60,551 bases of DNA from DATKKK01 sp964354625 (GCA_964354625.1 CAYHAK010000004.1:1-60551); one strand, 5' to 3'; shown: positions 41,402 through 50,065, counted from the stretch's first letter. Notes: generated by a model not told the origin, from the sequence alone. Numbers and translations: made by a program.

Positions 41402-41953
41402 ATGGTTCACGTTGTCGTTGAGCTGAAGGACGGCAGGCAGGTTCTTGTGAGAGATTATCAACTCGGCGACAAGGAAGGGCTCATCGGTTTCTGCGAGTCT
41501 CTTTCAGATTCGGCCTTGCGTTGGGCTTTGCCGCCCTACACGAGGGAGAGGCTTGAAAGCGGATTGCTCAGCAACCTGCAGAACCTCACAATCTTGGTGT
41601 CCCTGCACGGGAACCAGATTGTAGGACATGCCCAGATGTTCAAGTTCCCCAACCCCCGGAGAAAGGGCGTCGGCGACCTGCTGATCTATCTCCACCAAGA
41701 TTTCCAAAACCAAGGCCTAGGCACGGCAGTGCTTAGCGAGCTGACAAAGCTGGCAAAGAATGAAGGTCTTCACAGACTAGGTTTGCACGTCGTCGCCGAC
41801 AACAAGCCTGCAGTTCGTCTTTACGAGAAGTTTGGTTTCAAAGTCGAAGGCGTGCTAGAAGGCTCCTATTTCGGCGAGGACGGCAGGTATCATGATGAGA
41901 TTGCGATGGGTCTGATGCTGGCTAGCTCCACCAATCCCAGTCGAGCGCCTTGA
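41402..41953 (+). CDS. GNAT family N-acetyltransferase
   Basis: A 183-residue protein of RimI/RimJ-like type: LLIYLHQDFQNQGLGTAVLSELTKLA is motif A and KPAVRLYEKFGFKVEGVLEGS motif B. The N-terminus LKDGRQVLVRDYQLGDKEGL is usual for enzymes acetylating protein or small-molecule amines. It follows aIF5A by 63 bases. ATG 41402 is preferred to GTG 41375 because family similarity starts there. Its 3' end overlaps the convergent small membrane gene by 32 bases. Confidence 0.87.
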   Translation: MVHVVVELKDGRQVLVRDYQLGDKEGLIGFCESLSDSALRWALPPYTRERLESGLLSNLQNLTILVSLHGNQIVGHAQMFKFPNPRRKGVGDLLIYLHQDFQNQGLGTAVLSELTKLAKNEGLHRLGLHVVADNKPAVRLYEKFGFKVEGVLEGSYFGEDGRYHDEIAMGLMLASSTNPSRAP

Positions 41954-42119
41954 ACCCGACGTAGAGAACCAGGAGAGTTACGCCCCAGCTTAGGGCGATG
42001 GCGGCTATTTGCAATATCAGCTCCTTCAGGTAGGTGTAGCTTATCCACGCGCTCAGCGAACACAGTCCAATCAGTATGAAAATGAAAATGGCTATATGGA
42101 TTGCTCGTTCCCCCGGCAT
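41922..42119 (-). CDS. Small two-helix membrane protein, 65 aa
   Basis: MPGERAIHIAIFIFILIGLC starts the first membrane helix (about 7-28), and LILQIAAIALSWGVTLLVLYVGF forms the second (about 34-57); the end is DWDWWS. GGGA lies just upstream of ATG 42119. No family recognised. Confidence 0.55.
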   Translation of the reverse strand: MPGERAIHIAIFIFILIGLCSLSAWISYTYLKELILQIAAIALSWGVTLLVLYVGFKALDWDWWS

Positions 42120-42345
42120 TCTGCTTCCCGCCTTTGTTGCTTCAAGTGTCTAGAGCCTGTTCGTGTTAAAAGATTTGTTGTCAACGTTTATTTCAACGGC
42201 CACGTATGGGTTGTTCTTGGAGCCGATGACGAATGAAGAGCCGTCTGAAACGTGACGAAACCACTGTCCGAGACTCCAACTGCATCTTTCCAGTATTCGG
42301 CCTCTCGAAATGGCGGGACAAGGGTGTCGTGGTCGTGGGGCTGGG

Positions 42346-42847
42346 TTAATCGCGAGTTTGTGCATGACTGGGAAGCGGTGAAGCACAATTCTGGAGACAT
42401 AGATAAGGCGATTGAGGTTTGGAACCAGTGTCCACAAAATGACTCTCGTTGATGCTTTCGTATACACGTGCTATGGCATGCACTATCGCTGAGTCTGACG
42501 AAAGCGGGATGCTTCTTTCATGCACTAGGTCGAACCCTTTCCGTGCAATTCTCCGTCTTTTCGTATGGATTGTCTCATGTCCTCTTCTATTGTTCCGGCG
42601 TGATTTTGATTCCATATTTCCCTTCGAAGAATATGCCCAGCAATCTCGTCGCAAAATAGGCTTCCGCCGTGCTCTTGCTCTTCCCACGTAACATATCTAT
42701 GATCTACTTTGAGAGTCTCACGCATTTGTCCATGTCGACCGGAGCTTTGGCAGGAGCCTCGATTTTCTTGGCAGGCATGTAATCTCCCTCGGGGCCAGTA
42801 TTTGTCACTAGGTCAGCTTGTGCTTCTAAGGCTTGCTTCCTGTGCAT
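42346..42847 (-). pseudogene. Degraded gene with one in-frame stop and two frameshifts
   Basis: Three minus-strand pieces read on continuously if minor damage is repaired. First, from ATG 42847, ALEAQADLVTNTGPEGDYMP to DMDKCVRLSK, then TAG (42704-42706), then IIDMLRGKSKSTAEAYFATR and LLGIFFEGKYGIKITPEQ. Second, after a missing A near 42589, IEEDMRQSIRKDGELHGKG. Third, after a missing G near 42535, FDLVHERSIPLSSDSAIVHA and ARVYESINES. The restored product would be about 165 residues. GGGAG precedes an internal ATG at 42778. The family is unknown. Homopolymer sequencing errors could explain the frameshifts but not the stop. Confidence 0.55.
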
Positions 42848-43493
42848 AGACTCAAGTCAGCTCGGCTGCCCTCTCAAGTGACGGTATCTCCTATCTCGAA
42901 CGAAAACTTCAAACCACTGGAGCTTGGCATCTGCTCTTGTACTGTCTTTGGTTGAACCTATATTCGATTAAACTGCAACTTGGTCGTTGACGTGAAATTT
43001 GGTATAGGATTAGACTTACTATTTCCACTGTTCTAGAATCTTGCTTACGGGTTGTTGTCTTCATGGCAAATAAACAAGGAAGCAACAGTGCGCGCGGGGG
43101 ACGCTCGCCCGTTTTCCCCTCTACCAATACACCTTCAACGAAGGAATGAATGAAGATACTATGTCATGCTCTACACGATCAAGGGGTCCTCACACATTTG
43201 CGCAGGACATGTCCGAGCTTATAGGCGATAAAGATGGCATAGCGCTCTTTTCAAAGCAACGCACAATGGATAAATCTGAGGTCGAATAGTCACTTAGTGT
43301 TTGCGTTCAAGGATATTGTGTCAGTGTATTTGAATGACAGGTCTAAAGATCAAGGTATAGCAGATTCGAGAGAATGGCAGTAGAGTGTTCCCTGAGGATT
43401 GCTCGAATGTATGAAACTCTAACTGGGGTTCTTAAGAAGGAAGAAACGCAGGAACAACATGGTTGATGATACGATATTAGTAGAAGAGTTACA
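42848..43493. other. Sparse intergenic stretch of the accessory region
   Basis: No gene can be supported. A 47-codon plus-strand frame at 43146-43289 (MNEDTMSCSTRSRGPHTFAQ onward) and a frame from 43074 containing a GCGCGCG tract (43090-43096) may be remnants. AT content rises toward 43300. Confidence 0.4.
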
Positions 43494-44303
43494 TTGATAG
43501 CTTTCTTGACCATTGGTCTTGTAGCCACATTAGTTGTGGCAATCATTTCACAGCACCGTGAACTCGTACTCTTCCTCGATGATTTTGGATATACTGATTC
43601 AGGAGGATATCTAGAAAAATGGGAAAATGAAGCATCACGTACCGAATCTGAGACTCTATATAGTGATTATTCACTTGTTACTGTTCAATACTCTCAACCA
43701 TCCTTTCTAAGGATGAATTTGCCAAAAGGACGGCCATTGCAGAATAAGGTGTATGCGAAACGAGCTTTCAAAGGCAACTCGCTGATCGTAGCAGTGCGGT
43801 TCAAAATAAGCAGTCCTCAAAACGAGCCAAATTATGCGATTTTCCTCTACCGTTCTGATGATAATGGTGCGAATCATCAAGAACTGGACTGGGAGTTTTC
43901 ACCCAAAGGACTAGGTTTTCAGCAATTCACATACTTTTATGACAACACTTGGCCATGGTCTCCAAATTCAATAGCCCTTGATGAACCGTGGAATAGAATC
44001 TCATCTTATTCTGAATGGACGATTTTGGAGTTTGATCTCGAGCCTAAATACACCACGATCCATCTTGAGAACAACAAAAGCAAACTAACAAAATCATTCA
44101 GCTGTACCTCTCCTATGGGTGGATTTGATTCTATCGATATGCGACTATATTTTGAAACTAGTGTAGGTCTTCCATCAAACATTCAAGGAAGCTACGGCGT
44201 AGAGCGTGAAAAAAGAGCCGAAAGAGATAGCGAATTGTTGATTGATTGGGTGAAAATAAGCACACCGAATTGTCTCAGAACCGAAGCTAGTTATTCCGAT
44301 TGA
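43494..44303 (+). CDS. Predicted membrane-anchored beta-sandwich (lectin/glucanase-like) protein
   Basis: A 269-residue protein. An N-terminal signal anchor (MIAFLTIGLVATLVVAIIS) is followed by an extracytoplasmic domain rich in aromatic residues and strands. FDDFGYTDSGGYLEKWE and later LDWEFSPKGLGFQQFTYFYD, then WTILEFDLEPKYTTIHLENN, recall the concanavalin A-like fold of family 16 glycosidases and related lectins. I see no certain ExDxxE catalytic motif, so binding is more likely than hydrolysis. Codons are markedly A/T-ending compared with neighbours, suggesting acquisition. TTG 43494 lacks a good ribosome site. Confidence 0.6.
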   Translation: MIAFLTIGLVATLVVAIISQHRELVLFLDDFGYTDSGGYLEKWENEASRTESETLYSDYSLVTVQYSQPSFLRMNLPKGRPLQNKVYAKRAFKGNSLIVAVRFKISSPQNEPNYAIFLYRSDDNGANHQELDWEFSPKGLGFQQFTYFYDNTWPWSPNSIALDEPWNRISSYSEWTILEFDLEPKYTTIHLENNKSKLTKSFSCTSPMGGFDSIDMRLYFETSVGLPSNIQGSYGVEREKRAERDSELLIDWVKISTPNCLRTEASYSD

Positions 44304-44310
44304 CTTCTGC

Positions 44311-44460
44311 ATGGCTAATGCAAATCAAAGAGAAAGGATCAATGAGGTGCCCCACATCTTGGTCCAAGATGCTCTCAAGCAAACGAAGTCGGATTTGATA
44401 CTTGCAGCACAAGTACAGCTTTCAGCTACGCATTACCTCGAGACTAGCGGCGCGCGCTAG
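44311..44460 (+). CDS. Short hypothetical ORF, 49 aa, ending in a GC tract
   Basis: Reads MANANQRERINEVPHILVQD with a helical middle ALKQTKSDLILAAQVQLSAT and ends GAR directly inside GCGCGCGC (44450-44457) followed by TAG. It could be the front of a longer gene cut at the tract. No ribosome site is visible. Confidence 0.3.
   Translation: MANANQRERINEVPHILVQDALKQTKSDLILAAQVQLSATHYLETSGAR
44450..44457. repeat. Alternating GC tract between two short ORFs
   Basis: GCGCGCGC followed by TAG; a weaker tract (GCGCGCG, 44741-44747) marks the other side of the next short ORF. Confidence 0.45.
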
Positions 44461-44478
44461 ATATTGGGGTCGGTCTGC

Positions 44479-44736
44479 ATGTGTGGAAGAGAAAGTGGAT
44501 TAGATAAACTCGAATTTGAGGCGTCCGGCTTGCGCAGCGCGGGCAAATACAAAGAAGCGAAAGAAAAGTGCCTGCAAGTATTTGATGAATTGCGAAATAC
44601 TGACCTGGTCTACGCTGCAATGATGCTATTCATGGCTGGTGACTGTGCACACTTCTCTAAGGAGTATTTTGAGGCTACCGGATATTTCCAAACTGGCGCT
44701 GGCCTGTCTTGTGGCAAACGTGACAGTTTGCAGTAA
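44479..44736 (+). CDS. TPR-like short protein, 85 aa, possibly truncated
   Basis: Reads MCGRESGLDKLEFEASGLRS with the helical pair AGKYKEAKEKCLQVFDELRN and AAMMLFMAGDCAHFSKEYFE, which matches one and a half tetratricopeptide repeats. It ends four bases before a GC tract, and TPR proteins normally contain more repeats, so this may be the surviving part of a longer gene. A TTG at 44464 is in frame. Confidence 0.45.
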   Translation: MCGRESGLDKLEFEASGLRSAGKYKEAKEKCLQVFDELRNTDLVYAAMMLFMAGDCAHFSKEYFEATGYFQTGAGLSCGKRDSLQ

Positions 44737-44779
44737 CCGAGCGCGCGGTCAAAACTCTTTCCGAGTGCAACATAGGCGT

Positions 44780-45208
44780 TCATCGTTTGTGTTTGCGTGG
44801 TATGTGGAGCTCTAGCAGTCCCTTCTTGAACTTGATCTTCATGTCGTCCATTTTCACAGGCATGGGAACCTGTATGTGGCAGTGGAAGCGTTGAAACTCG
44901 CCTTTGTGATGAGTGGCACCGAACTCTTTGAAATGCACTGTCCGCCTCATCTTCGCCGAAATCTCCAGCGTCTCCCCATCCAAAGGCCTAACCTGCAAGC
45001 TGCTCTCCACCGTAAGCGGCAAATCCACAGTCACCACAACCTCCGTAGGAGTCACCTTCATGTCCTTAAGCGGCTCCATCGTGCCTGCCTTCAAATTCCA
45101 GCTCGGCCTCTCAAAGAACGTCTCACGCCAACGCTCAAACTCCCTCTCCAAACCATTGAAGTAGCTGTCCACAGCATCCCTGACAGGTTTCCTCTTCTTG
45201 ATTGCCAT
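44780..45208 (-). CDS. Hsp20/alpha-crystallin small heat-shock protein
   Basis: A 142-residue chaperone that holds unfolding proteins. The alpha-crystallin domain (about 50-138) shows MKVTPTEVVVTVDLPLTVES at the start and KFKKGLLELHIPRK as the closing strand. The basic N-terminal arm is short, and the C-terminal I-x-I anchor is missing. It starts 15 bases after the PAC2 gene stop, so the two are cotranscribed, a pairing that suits protein quality control. Confidence 0.87.
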   Translation of the reverse strand: MAIKKRKPVRDAVDSYFNGLEREFERWRETFFERPSWNLKAGTMEPLKDMKVTPTEVVVTVDLPLTVESSLQVRPLDGETLEISAKMRRTVHFKEFGATHHKGEFQRFHCHIQVPMPVKMDDMKIKFKKGLLELHIPRKHKR

Positions 45209-45223
45209 TCTGCCCTTTCCTCC

Positions 45224-46003
45224 TTAGGAGACGTACATTGGAAGGTCCATTTCCTGCGTCTTCTTCATCTTGGACATTTCCTGCTGCGTCCGCTGCATCA
45301 CATCTCTTGCCTTCAGCCGGATCTCTTCGCCCTTCTCCAGAAGCTTCGCCACATCCACCTTAATTCCAGTAACCATGGCCAACCCGTTTAGCACCTCAGC
45401 ACCTGCCTCAGGGTCAGGATAGTTAAAGAAACACTGAGCCATCAACGTGAGCGCAGGCAACCCTAACTTCGCGCACTTCTGCAGCATAACCGCCTGTGGA
45501 CCAACCATGTAACCTTCACTCAGCACCTCAATCCCCTTGTCCTGAGCCATCTTCAACATCGCAGGAGTAGAGGCCGCAGCAAAAACTTTCAGCTCCTTCA
45601 AATCCTGCCTGTCCTGAACCGGAATACCACTCAACGAAATCATCATCCTCACCTTCTTGCTCTTCCCCCAATTAATCAAAGCATCCATCACCGGATAAAT
45701 CAACTCAGCAGGTAAAGGCGTCTCCGAAACTGCCAACAACACCTCATCATTGCCGAAGACCCTGATCGGTGAATGCGGCAAACCATCATGCAATACGATA
45801 AGCGGAGGCAACAAACCAGAATCCACATACGCCACCTCCACAAGCTTCAGTTCGGAAACCAAATGCTCCGCCGCAATCACACCAACCAGCCCAACGTCCG
45901 GAAACCCAAAAAGCATCAAAGCACCAAACGGAACACTCGTCCTCTCAATAATGTCAATCCGCTCGTCCAAACACAAACCCTCAAGAATCCTAATGGGAAG
46001 CAA
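45224..46003 (-). CDS. PAC2 family protein (proteasome assembly chaperone-like)
   Basis: A 259-residue COG2047 protein. GALMLFGFPDVGLVGVIAAEHLVSELKLVEVAYVDS is the classic opening, and EGYMVGPQAVMLQKCAKLGLPALTLMAQ and YPDPEAGAEVLNGLA are conserved. Eukaryotic PAC2 pairs with PAC1 to build proteasome alpha rings; archaeal members are thought to act similarly, without direct proof for this lineage. Coupled with Hsp20. It is transcribed divergently from srp54 across a GC tract. Confidence 0.9.
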   Translation of the reverse strand: MLPIRILEGLCLDERIDIIERTSVPFGALMLFGFPDVGLVGVIAAEHLVSELKLVEVAYVDSGLLPPLIVLHDGLPHSPIRVFGNDEVLLAVSETPLPAELIYPVMDALINWGKSKKVRMMISLSGIPVQDRQDLKELKVFAAASTPAMLKMAQDKGIEVLSEGYMVGPQAVMLQKCAKLGLPALTLMAQCFFNYPDPEAGAEVLNGLAMVTGIKVDVAKLLEKGEEIRLKARDVMQRTQQEMSKMKKTQEMDLPMYVS

Positions 46004-46027
46004 AAGGTAAAAAAGGTTATCGCAGTT

Positions 46028-46038
46028 GCGCGCGCGCG
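46028..46038. repeat. Alternating GC tract in the PAC2-srp54 divergent promoter region
   Basis: Eleven alternating bases lie eight bases upstream of the srp54 TATA box and between two divergent starts. Confidence 0.55.
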
Positions 46039-46045
46039 GAATACA

Positions 46046-46052
46046 TATTTAA
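46046..46052 (+). promoter_or_regulatory. TATA box of the srp54 operon
   Basis: TATTTAA inside ACATATTTAAGG lies 33-39 bases before ATG 46085; AGGAG precedes the start. Confidence 0.55.
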
Positions 46053-46084
46053 GGACGCGTGGAACTCTAAGTCAGGAGAAAATC

Positions 46085-47419
46085 ATGGCTCTGGAACGTT
46101 TGGGCTCCTCACTGTACGACGCGCTAAAGAAGGTCTTTAAAGCCCCAATCATCGACGAGGCTGCAGTCAAGGAACTTGTGCGCGACATACAACGCGCCCT
46201 CCTTCAAGCCGACGTAAACGTTCAACTAGTTCTCGAAATCAGCAAACGCATAGGAGACAGAGCACTCAAAGAAAACGTACCTCCAGGCGTCTCAAGACAC
46301 GAACACATCATAAAAGTCGTCTACGAAGAAATGACACGCTTCCTCGGCGACAAAGCCGTTCCACTCAAGGTCGAGCCAGGAAAAAGAACAGTCATAATGC
46401 TCGTAGGCATCCAAGGCTCAGGCAAAACAACCGCCGCCGCAAAGCTTTCGCGATACTTCCAGAAGCGAGGCCTGAAGCCTGCTCTGGTCTGCGCGGACAC
46501 CTTCAGACCCGGAGCCTTCGCACAGCTGCAACAACTCGCAAACAGGATGAACATGCCCATCTACGGCGACCCGAAGGCCAAAGACTCAGTCAAAGTAGCC
46601 TCCGAAGGCCTGAAACAGTTCGCCGAGAAAGACGTAGTCATCGTCGACACGTCAGGCCGCCACAAAGAAGAGCACGAACTCATCAAAGAAATGAGAACAC
46701 TCGAGAAGAACATCAGACCAGACGAAGTCATGCTCGTCATCGACGGCACGATCGGCCAGCAAGCCACCGCACAAGCGAGGGCCTTCCACGAAGCAACACC
46801 CATTGGCTCAATCCTCGTCACCAAACTCGACGGCTCAGCCCGGGGTGGAGGAGCACTCTCCGCCGTAGCCGCCACAGGAGCACCCATTAAATTCATAGGC
46901 ACAGGCGAGAAAGTCGAAGACGTTGAAGCCTTTGTGCCCTCTCGCTTCGTCGGCAGACTCCTAGGCATGGGCGACCTAGAAACCCTCATCGAAAAAGTCC
47001 ACGAAGCCGAAATCAAAATCCCAGAAAAGAAAGCCAAAGCTCTCATCAGCGGAAAATTCACCCTAACCGACATGTACGACCAGTTTGAAGCAATGAAAGG
47101 CATGGGGACCTTCAAGAAGCTCCTGAGCATGATTCCTGGCGCCTCTTATAAGATCCCTGAGGGCATGCTCAACGCCGCTGAAGGCCGACTGGAAAAATGG
47201 CGCGTCATGATCCAATCCATGACCCCGGAAGAGAAGGGCAACCCGAAGGTCTTCAACTCTTCAAGAATGAAGCGCGTGGCCAGAGGTTCAGGCACAACCG
47301 AAAAAGAAGTCAAAGAACTCCTCAAGCAATACGTAATGATGCGTCGAATGCTGAAGACGTTTCGCAGAAAGAAGAAGCTGCCCTTCCTCGGAAAAGGCCT
47401 GCCACTGGGCATCGGGTAA
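46085..47419 (+). CDS. srp54: Signal recognition particle protein SRP54
   Basis: A 444-residue GTPase that binds signal sequences and SRP RNA. An N domain (1-90) is followed by the G domain with GIQGSGKTTAAAKL (about 109), ADTFRPGAFAQL, DTSGRHKEE (about 187) and TKLDGSARGG (about 246). The methionine-rich M domain (about 300-430) contains MYDQFEAMKGMGTFKKLLSMIPG and the RNA-binding SSRMKRVARGSG. The open frame extends upstream, but ATG 46085 is fixed by homology, AGGAG and the TATA box. First gene of a seven-gene run to 51511. Confidence 0.97.
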   Translation: MALERLGSSLYDALKKVFKAPIIDEAAVKELVRDIQRALLQADVNVQLVLEISKRIGDRALKENVPPGVSRHEHIIKVVYEEMTRFLGDKAVPLKVEPGKRTVIMLVGIQGSGKTTAAAKLSRYFQKRGLKPALVCADTFRPGAFAQLQQLANRMNMPIYGDPKAKDSVKVASEGLKQFAEKDVVIVDTSGRHKEEHELIKEMRTLEKNIRPDEVMLVIDGTIGQQATAQARAFHEATPIGSILVTKLDGSARGGGALSAVAATGAPIKFIGTGEKVEDVEAFVPSRFVGRLLGMGDLETLIEKVHEAEIKIPEKKAKALISGKFTLTDMYDQFEAMKGMGTFKKLLSMIPGASYKIPEGMLNAAEGRLEKWRVMIQSMTPEEKGNPKVFNSSRMKRVARGSGTTEKEVKELLKQYVMMRRMLKTFRRKKKLPFLGKGLPLGIG

Positions 47420-47448
47420 GTGCCCTACCAACCCAGAAGGATCACGAC

Positions 47449-48783
47449 ATGGACATTCTGGAAAAAGCTCTGCGAATGCTTGAAAAGCATGCACTATGCG
47501 ACCACTGTCTGGGAAGACAAGTCGCCCTGCTCAGCCACGGAATTGGAAACGACGAAAGAGGCAAAGCAATCAAGACACTGCTACTATTCAACGCCCAAAC
47601 GCAAGCCCTTTCCAAAAACAACGAAGGCATAAGAGCCCTCAAAACTCTGGCCACAAACGGCTTCTCGGAAGCTGCGAAAGACATACTGCGGAGAACAAAG
47701 AAACGTCTACCAGCCAAAAGCTCTCCTAGGAAATGCTACCTGTGCGAGAGTAAGATAACCGAAACCCCGTGCTTTGTCGACAAGGCGCTTGAGCTTCTAA
47801 AGGATTATGAGTACTCCAGCTTTCTCGTAGGCATCGAACTGCCTGTTGCGGTGGCTGAACGCGAGGACGAGTTCAAGGCCGAGTTCGAAGTGACGCACGG
47901 AGAGAACATGCGCAACGAATTCGGCAGACTCGTAGGAAAAGCCATAGCCGAACGCAATGGCAAAGAAGTCGAATTCAAGAGACCTGAAATCGTGGCGCTC
48001 GTCAACCCTTTCGCGGGCAACGTGTGGCTCCAAGTAAACCCGCTGTTCGTAGCAGGTCGCTATACGAAGCTTGTCAGAGACATACCGCAGTCCAAATGGT
48101 TCTGTTCCAGGTGCCGAGGAAGAGGCTGCAAAGACTGCAACTATACCGGCAAGATGTACCCTGAATCTGTAGAAGAAATCGTGGAAAAGCCGCTCTTGGA
48201 TGCGACAGAAGGCCTGAAAGGATCGTTTCACGCCTCAGGAAGAGAGGACATCGACGCCCGCATGCTGGGCAACGGCAGACCCTTCGTAGTCGAGATAACG
48301 GCCCCGAAGAAGCGCTTCTTGAATCTGAAGAAGATAAAGAAGGCTGTGAACGCTTTCGGCAAAGACAAGGTCCAAGTCTCCGACCTGCAGCTCGCCGACA
48401 AAGACTCAGTCAGAAAGCTGAAGAAAGATGAGTCCAAGCAGAAGGAGTATCTTGTGACGGTTGAGTTTGAGAGCAAAGTCACGGCCAAGGATCTTCGCCT
48501 GTTGGAAGAGAGGATGTCAAACACGCTGATCAGCCAGAAAACTCCCATTCGCGTTATGCATAGACGTGCAGATTTGACGCGGGAAAAGTACATATACGAC
48601 GTTAAAGCTAAGAAGTTGTCGCCTCATAAGGCTGAAATGAAAATACGATGCGCCGGAGGGCTCTACGTTAAGGAATTGGTGAGCGGAGATGAAGGAAGAA
48701 CCACACCAAGCGTCACGCAACTTCTCAACAACAAAGCGAAGCCTATGAAGCTTGACGTTTTGAACATAATTATGGGAGATTAA
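47449..48783 (+). CDS. pus10: tRNA pseudouridine synthase Pus10
   Basis: A 444-residue enzyme making pseudouridine at tRNA positions 54 and 55. The N-terminal zinc module (CDHCLGRQ and CYLCESKI) and a THUMP-like region are followed by WFCSRCRGRGCKDCNYTGKMYP and the catalytic stretch GREDIDARMLGNGRPFVVEI, whose aspartate attacks uracil. It ends TTPSVTQLLNNKAKPMKLDVLNI as usual. ATG 47449 lies 30 bases after the srp54 stop. Confidence 0.95.
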   Translation: MDILEKALRMLEKHALCDHCLGRQVALLSHGIGNDERGKAIKTLLLFNAQTQALSKNNEGIRALKTLATNGFSEAAKDILRRTKKRLPAKSSPRKCYLCESKITETPCFVDKALELLKDYEYSSFLVGIELPVAVAEREDEFKAEFEVTHGENMRNEFGRLVGKAIAERNGKEVEFKRPEIVALVNPFAGNVWLQVNPLFVAGRYTKLVRDIPQSKWFCSRCRGRGCKDCNYTGKMYPESVEEIVEKPLLDATEGLKGSFHASGREDIDARMLGNGRPFVVEITAPKKRFLNLKKIKKAVNAFGKDKVQVSDLQLADKDSVRKLKKDESKQKEYLVTVEFESKVTAKDLRLLEERMSNTLISQKTPIRVMHRRADLTREKYIYDVKAKKLSPHKAEMKIRCAGGLYVKELVSGDEGRTTPSVTQLLNNKAKPMKLDVLNIIMGD

Positions 48784-48797
48784 CAAGAGGTGGAAAA

Positions 48798-49094
48798 GTG
48801 AAGAAGTCGAAAGGTTATCGCTCAGGAGCACGTAGCCTCCTCACGAAAGAACCCAGAGAGCGAGGCAAGATGTGCCTCAGCAAACTGCTACAAGACTACC
48901 AACCTGGAACCAGTGTGGTCGTCATGATCGACTCGAGCGTCCAGAAAGGAATGCCTCACAAACGCTACCACGGCAAAGTCGGCACAATAATCAACAAACG
49001 CGGACGAAGCTACGTCCTCAGAGTTCCCCAAGGCAACGCCATCAAAGAAATCATCGTCAGACCTGAACACTTGGAACCGTACAAGAGTGACTAG
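48798..49094 (+). CDS. rpl21e: 50S ribosomal protein L21e
   Basis: A 98-residue protein matching archaeal L21e: KKSKGYRSGARSLLTKEPRERGK at the N-terminus and MPHKRYHGKVGTIINKRGRSYVLRV in the SH3-like core. GTG 48798 follows GAGG in the gap after pus10. It precedes rpo4 by two bases, the usual archaeal order. Confidence 0.95.
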   Translation: MKKSKGYRSGARSLLTKEPRERGKMCLSKLLQDYQPGTSVVVMIDSSVQKGMPHKRYHGKVGTIINKRGRSYVLRVPQGNAIKEIIVRPEHLEPYKSD

Positions 49095-49096
49095 AA

Positions 49097-49435
49097 ATGG
49101 CGAAAAAAAGCACAGACGAAACCAAGCTCACGCTCCCCCAGGTCAGAAAAACACTCGAATCCATGGGTGAAGAAAACCTCGACCAGTTCCAGCGTCGCAC
49201 ATTCGATTATGTGTCCAAGTTTTCCAAGGCTGATGCTGAGACGGCTGAGAAACTGGTGCAGAGGCTCGTTGCAGAATTCAATCTAGACGAGGATGAGGCA
49301 GTTCAGATACTCAACTGCATGCCCAAAACTGTTAACGAACTAAGGGTCTTCCTTGCAGGCGGCCGCAAGATTGTAGAAACATCAAAGCTACAAGCCATAG
49401 TTGCTCTCCTAGAAGAAAATCGAAAACTAAAGTAG
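49097..49435 (+). CDS. rpo4: DNA-directed RNA polymerase subunit Rpo4 (RpoF)
   Basis: A 112-residue stalk subunit that pairs with Rpo7 to grip RNA leaving the polymerase. LTLPQVRKTLESMGEE and the HRDC-like helical core TAEKLVQRLVAEFNLDEDEAVQILNCMPKTVNELRVFLAG are diagnostic. Rpo7 is not in the window, as is common. Spacing to L21e is two bases. Confidence 0.93.
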   Translation: MAKKSTDETKLTLPQVRKTLESMGEENLDQFQRRTFDYVSKFSKADAETAEKLVQRLVAEFNLDEDEAVQILNCMPKTVNELRVFLAGGRKIVETSKLQAIVALLEENRKLK

Positions 49436-49489
49436 AGCGATTCAGGCGCACTGTTTTTTAAGCAACAAGAGGTAATAATAGGGTCGATT

Positions 49490-50065
49490 ATGACGATGAT
49501 GGAGAAGCGCTACGAGGAGTACGCCTACGTATTAGACTTTCTGCCCCACGGCCGCCCGGGAATACGTGTGTCAGGAAGGGCGGGATACCGGGCGGGGGCC
49601 TTAGTCCAACTGATAGGCGAAGAATTCTTCACCCTCCTAGAAGCGCTAATAAAAGAAGGAGCCTTACTGAAACCTAACGACCGCGTGTACGTTGGAAAAG
49701 ACGCCCGCGAAGAGGTCACCTACATAGTAGGCCGCATAGGATACGATGAGCTTACCGTGGCGGCAAAAAACGAGCTTCCCGTCGTAATCAGTCGAATTGT
49801 GCTAAACCGAGAAGAATGGTTCGTTGATTTCTTCAATAATGCACGGGCCGTGACGCCGAGGATGCATGCGCTGGAACTGATTCCCGGGATTGGCAAGAAG
49901 TACATGTGGCAAGTCATAAACACGCGTGAAAGGAAGCCCTTCGAGAATTTCGACGACCTGCAGAAGCGCACGGAGATCCCGAATCCTGTGAAGTTGATCA
50001 CCAAAAGGGTCATGGAGGAGCTGTCAGCCGACAGCAAATACCGCCTATTCACGCGAGCACAATAG
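49490..50065 (+). CDS. DUF655 family RNA-binding-like protein
   Basis: A 191-residue archaeal protein. An OB-like N-terminal domain (EEYAYVLDFLPHGRPG and VGKDAREEVTYIVGRIGYDELT) is followed by a helix-hairpin-helix region MHALELIPGIGKKYMWQVINTRERKPFENFDDLQKR. It is almost always encoded between rpo4 and ksgA in archaea, pointing to a role in RNA or ribosome metabolism that has not been defined. Confidence 0.92.
   Translation: MTMMEKRYEEYAYVLDFLPHGRPGIRVSGRAGYRAGALVQLIGEEFFTLLEALIKEGALLKPNDRVYVGKDAREEVTYIVGRIGYDELTVAAKNELPVVISRIVLNREEWFVDFFNNARAVTPRMHALELIPGIGKKYMWQVINTRERKPFENFDDLQKRTEIPNPVKLITKRVMEELSADSKYRLFTRAQ

Noticed and set aside
42704..42706. Possible pyrrolysine readthrough of TAG
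   Set aside because: Two nearby frameshifts make gene decay simpler, and no pyrrolysine insertion machinery is visible in the window.
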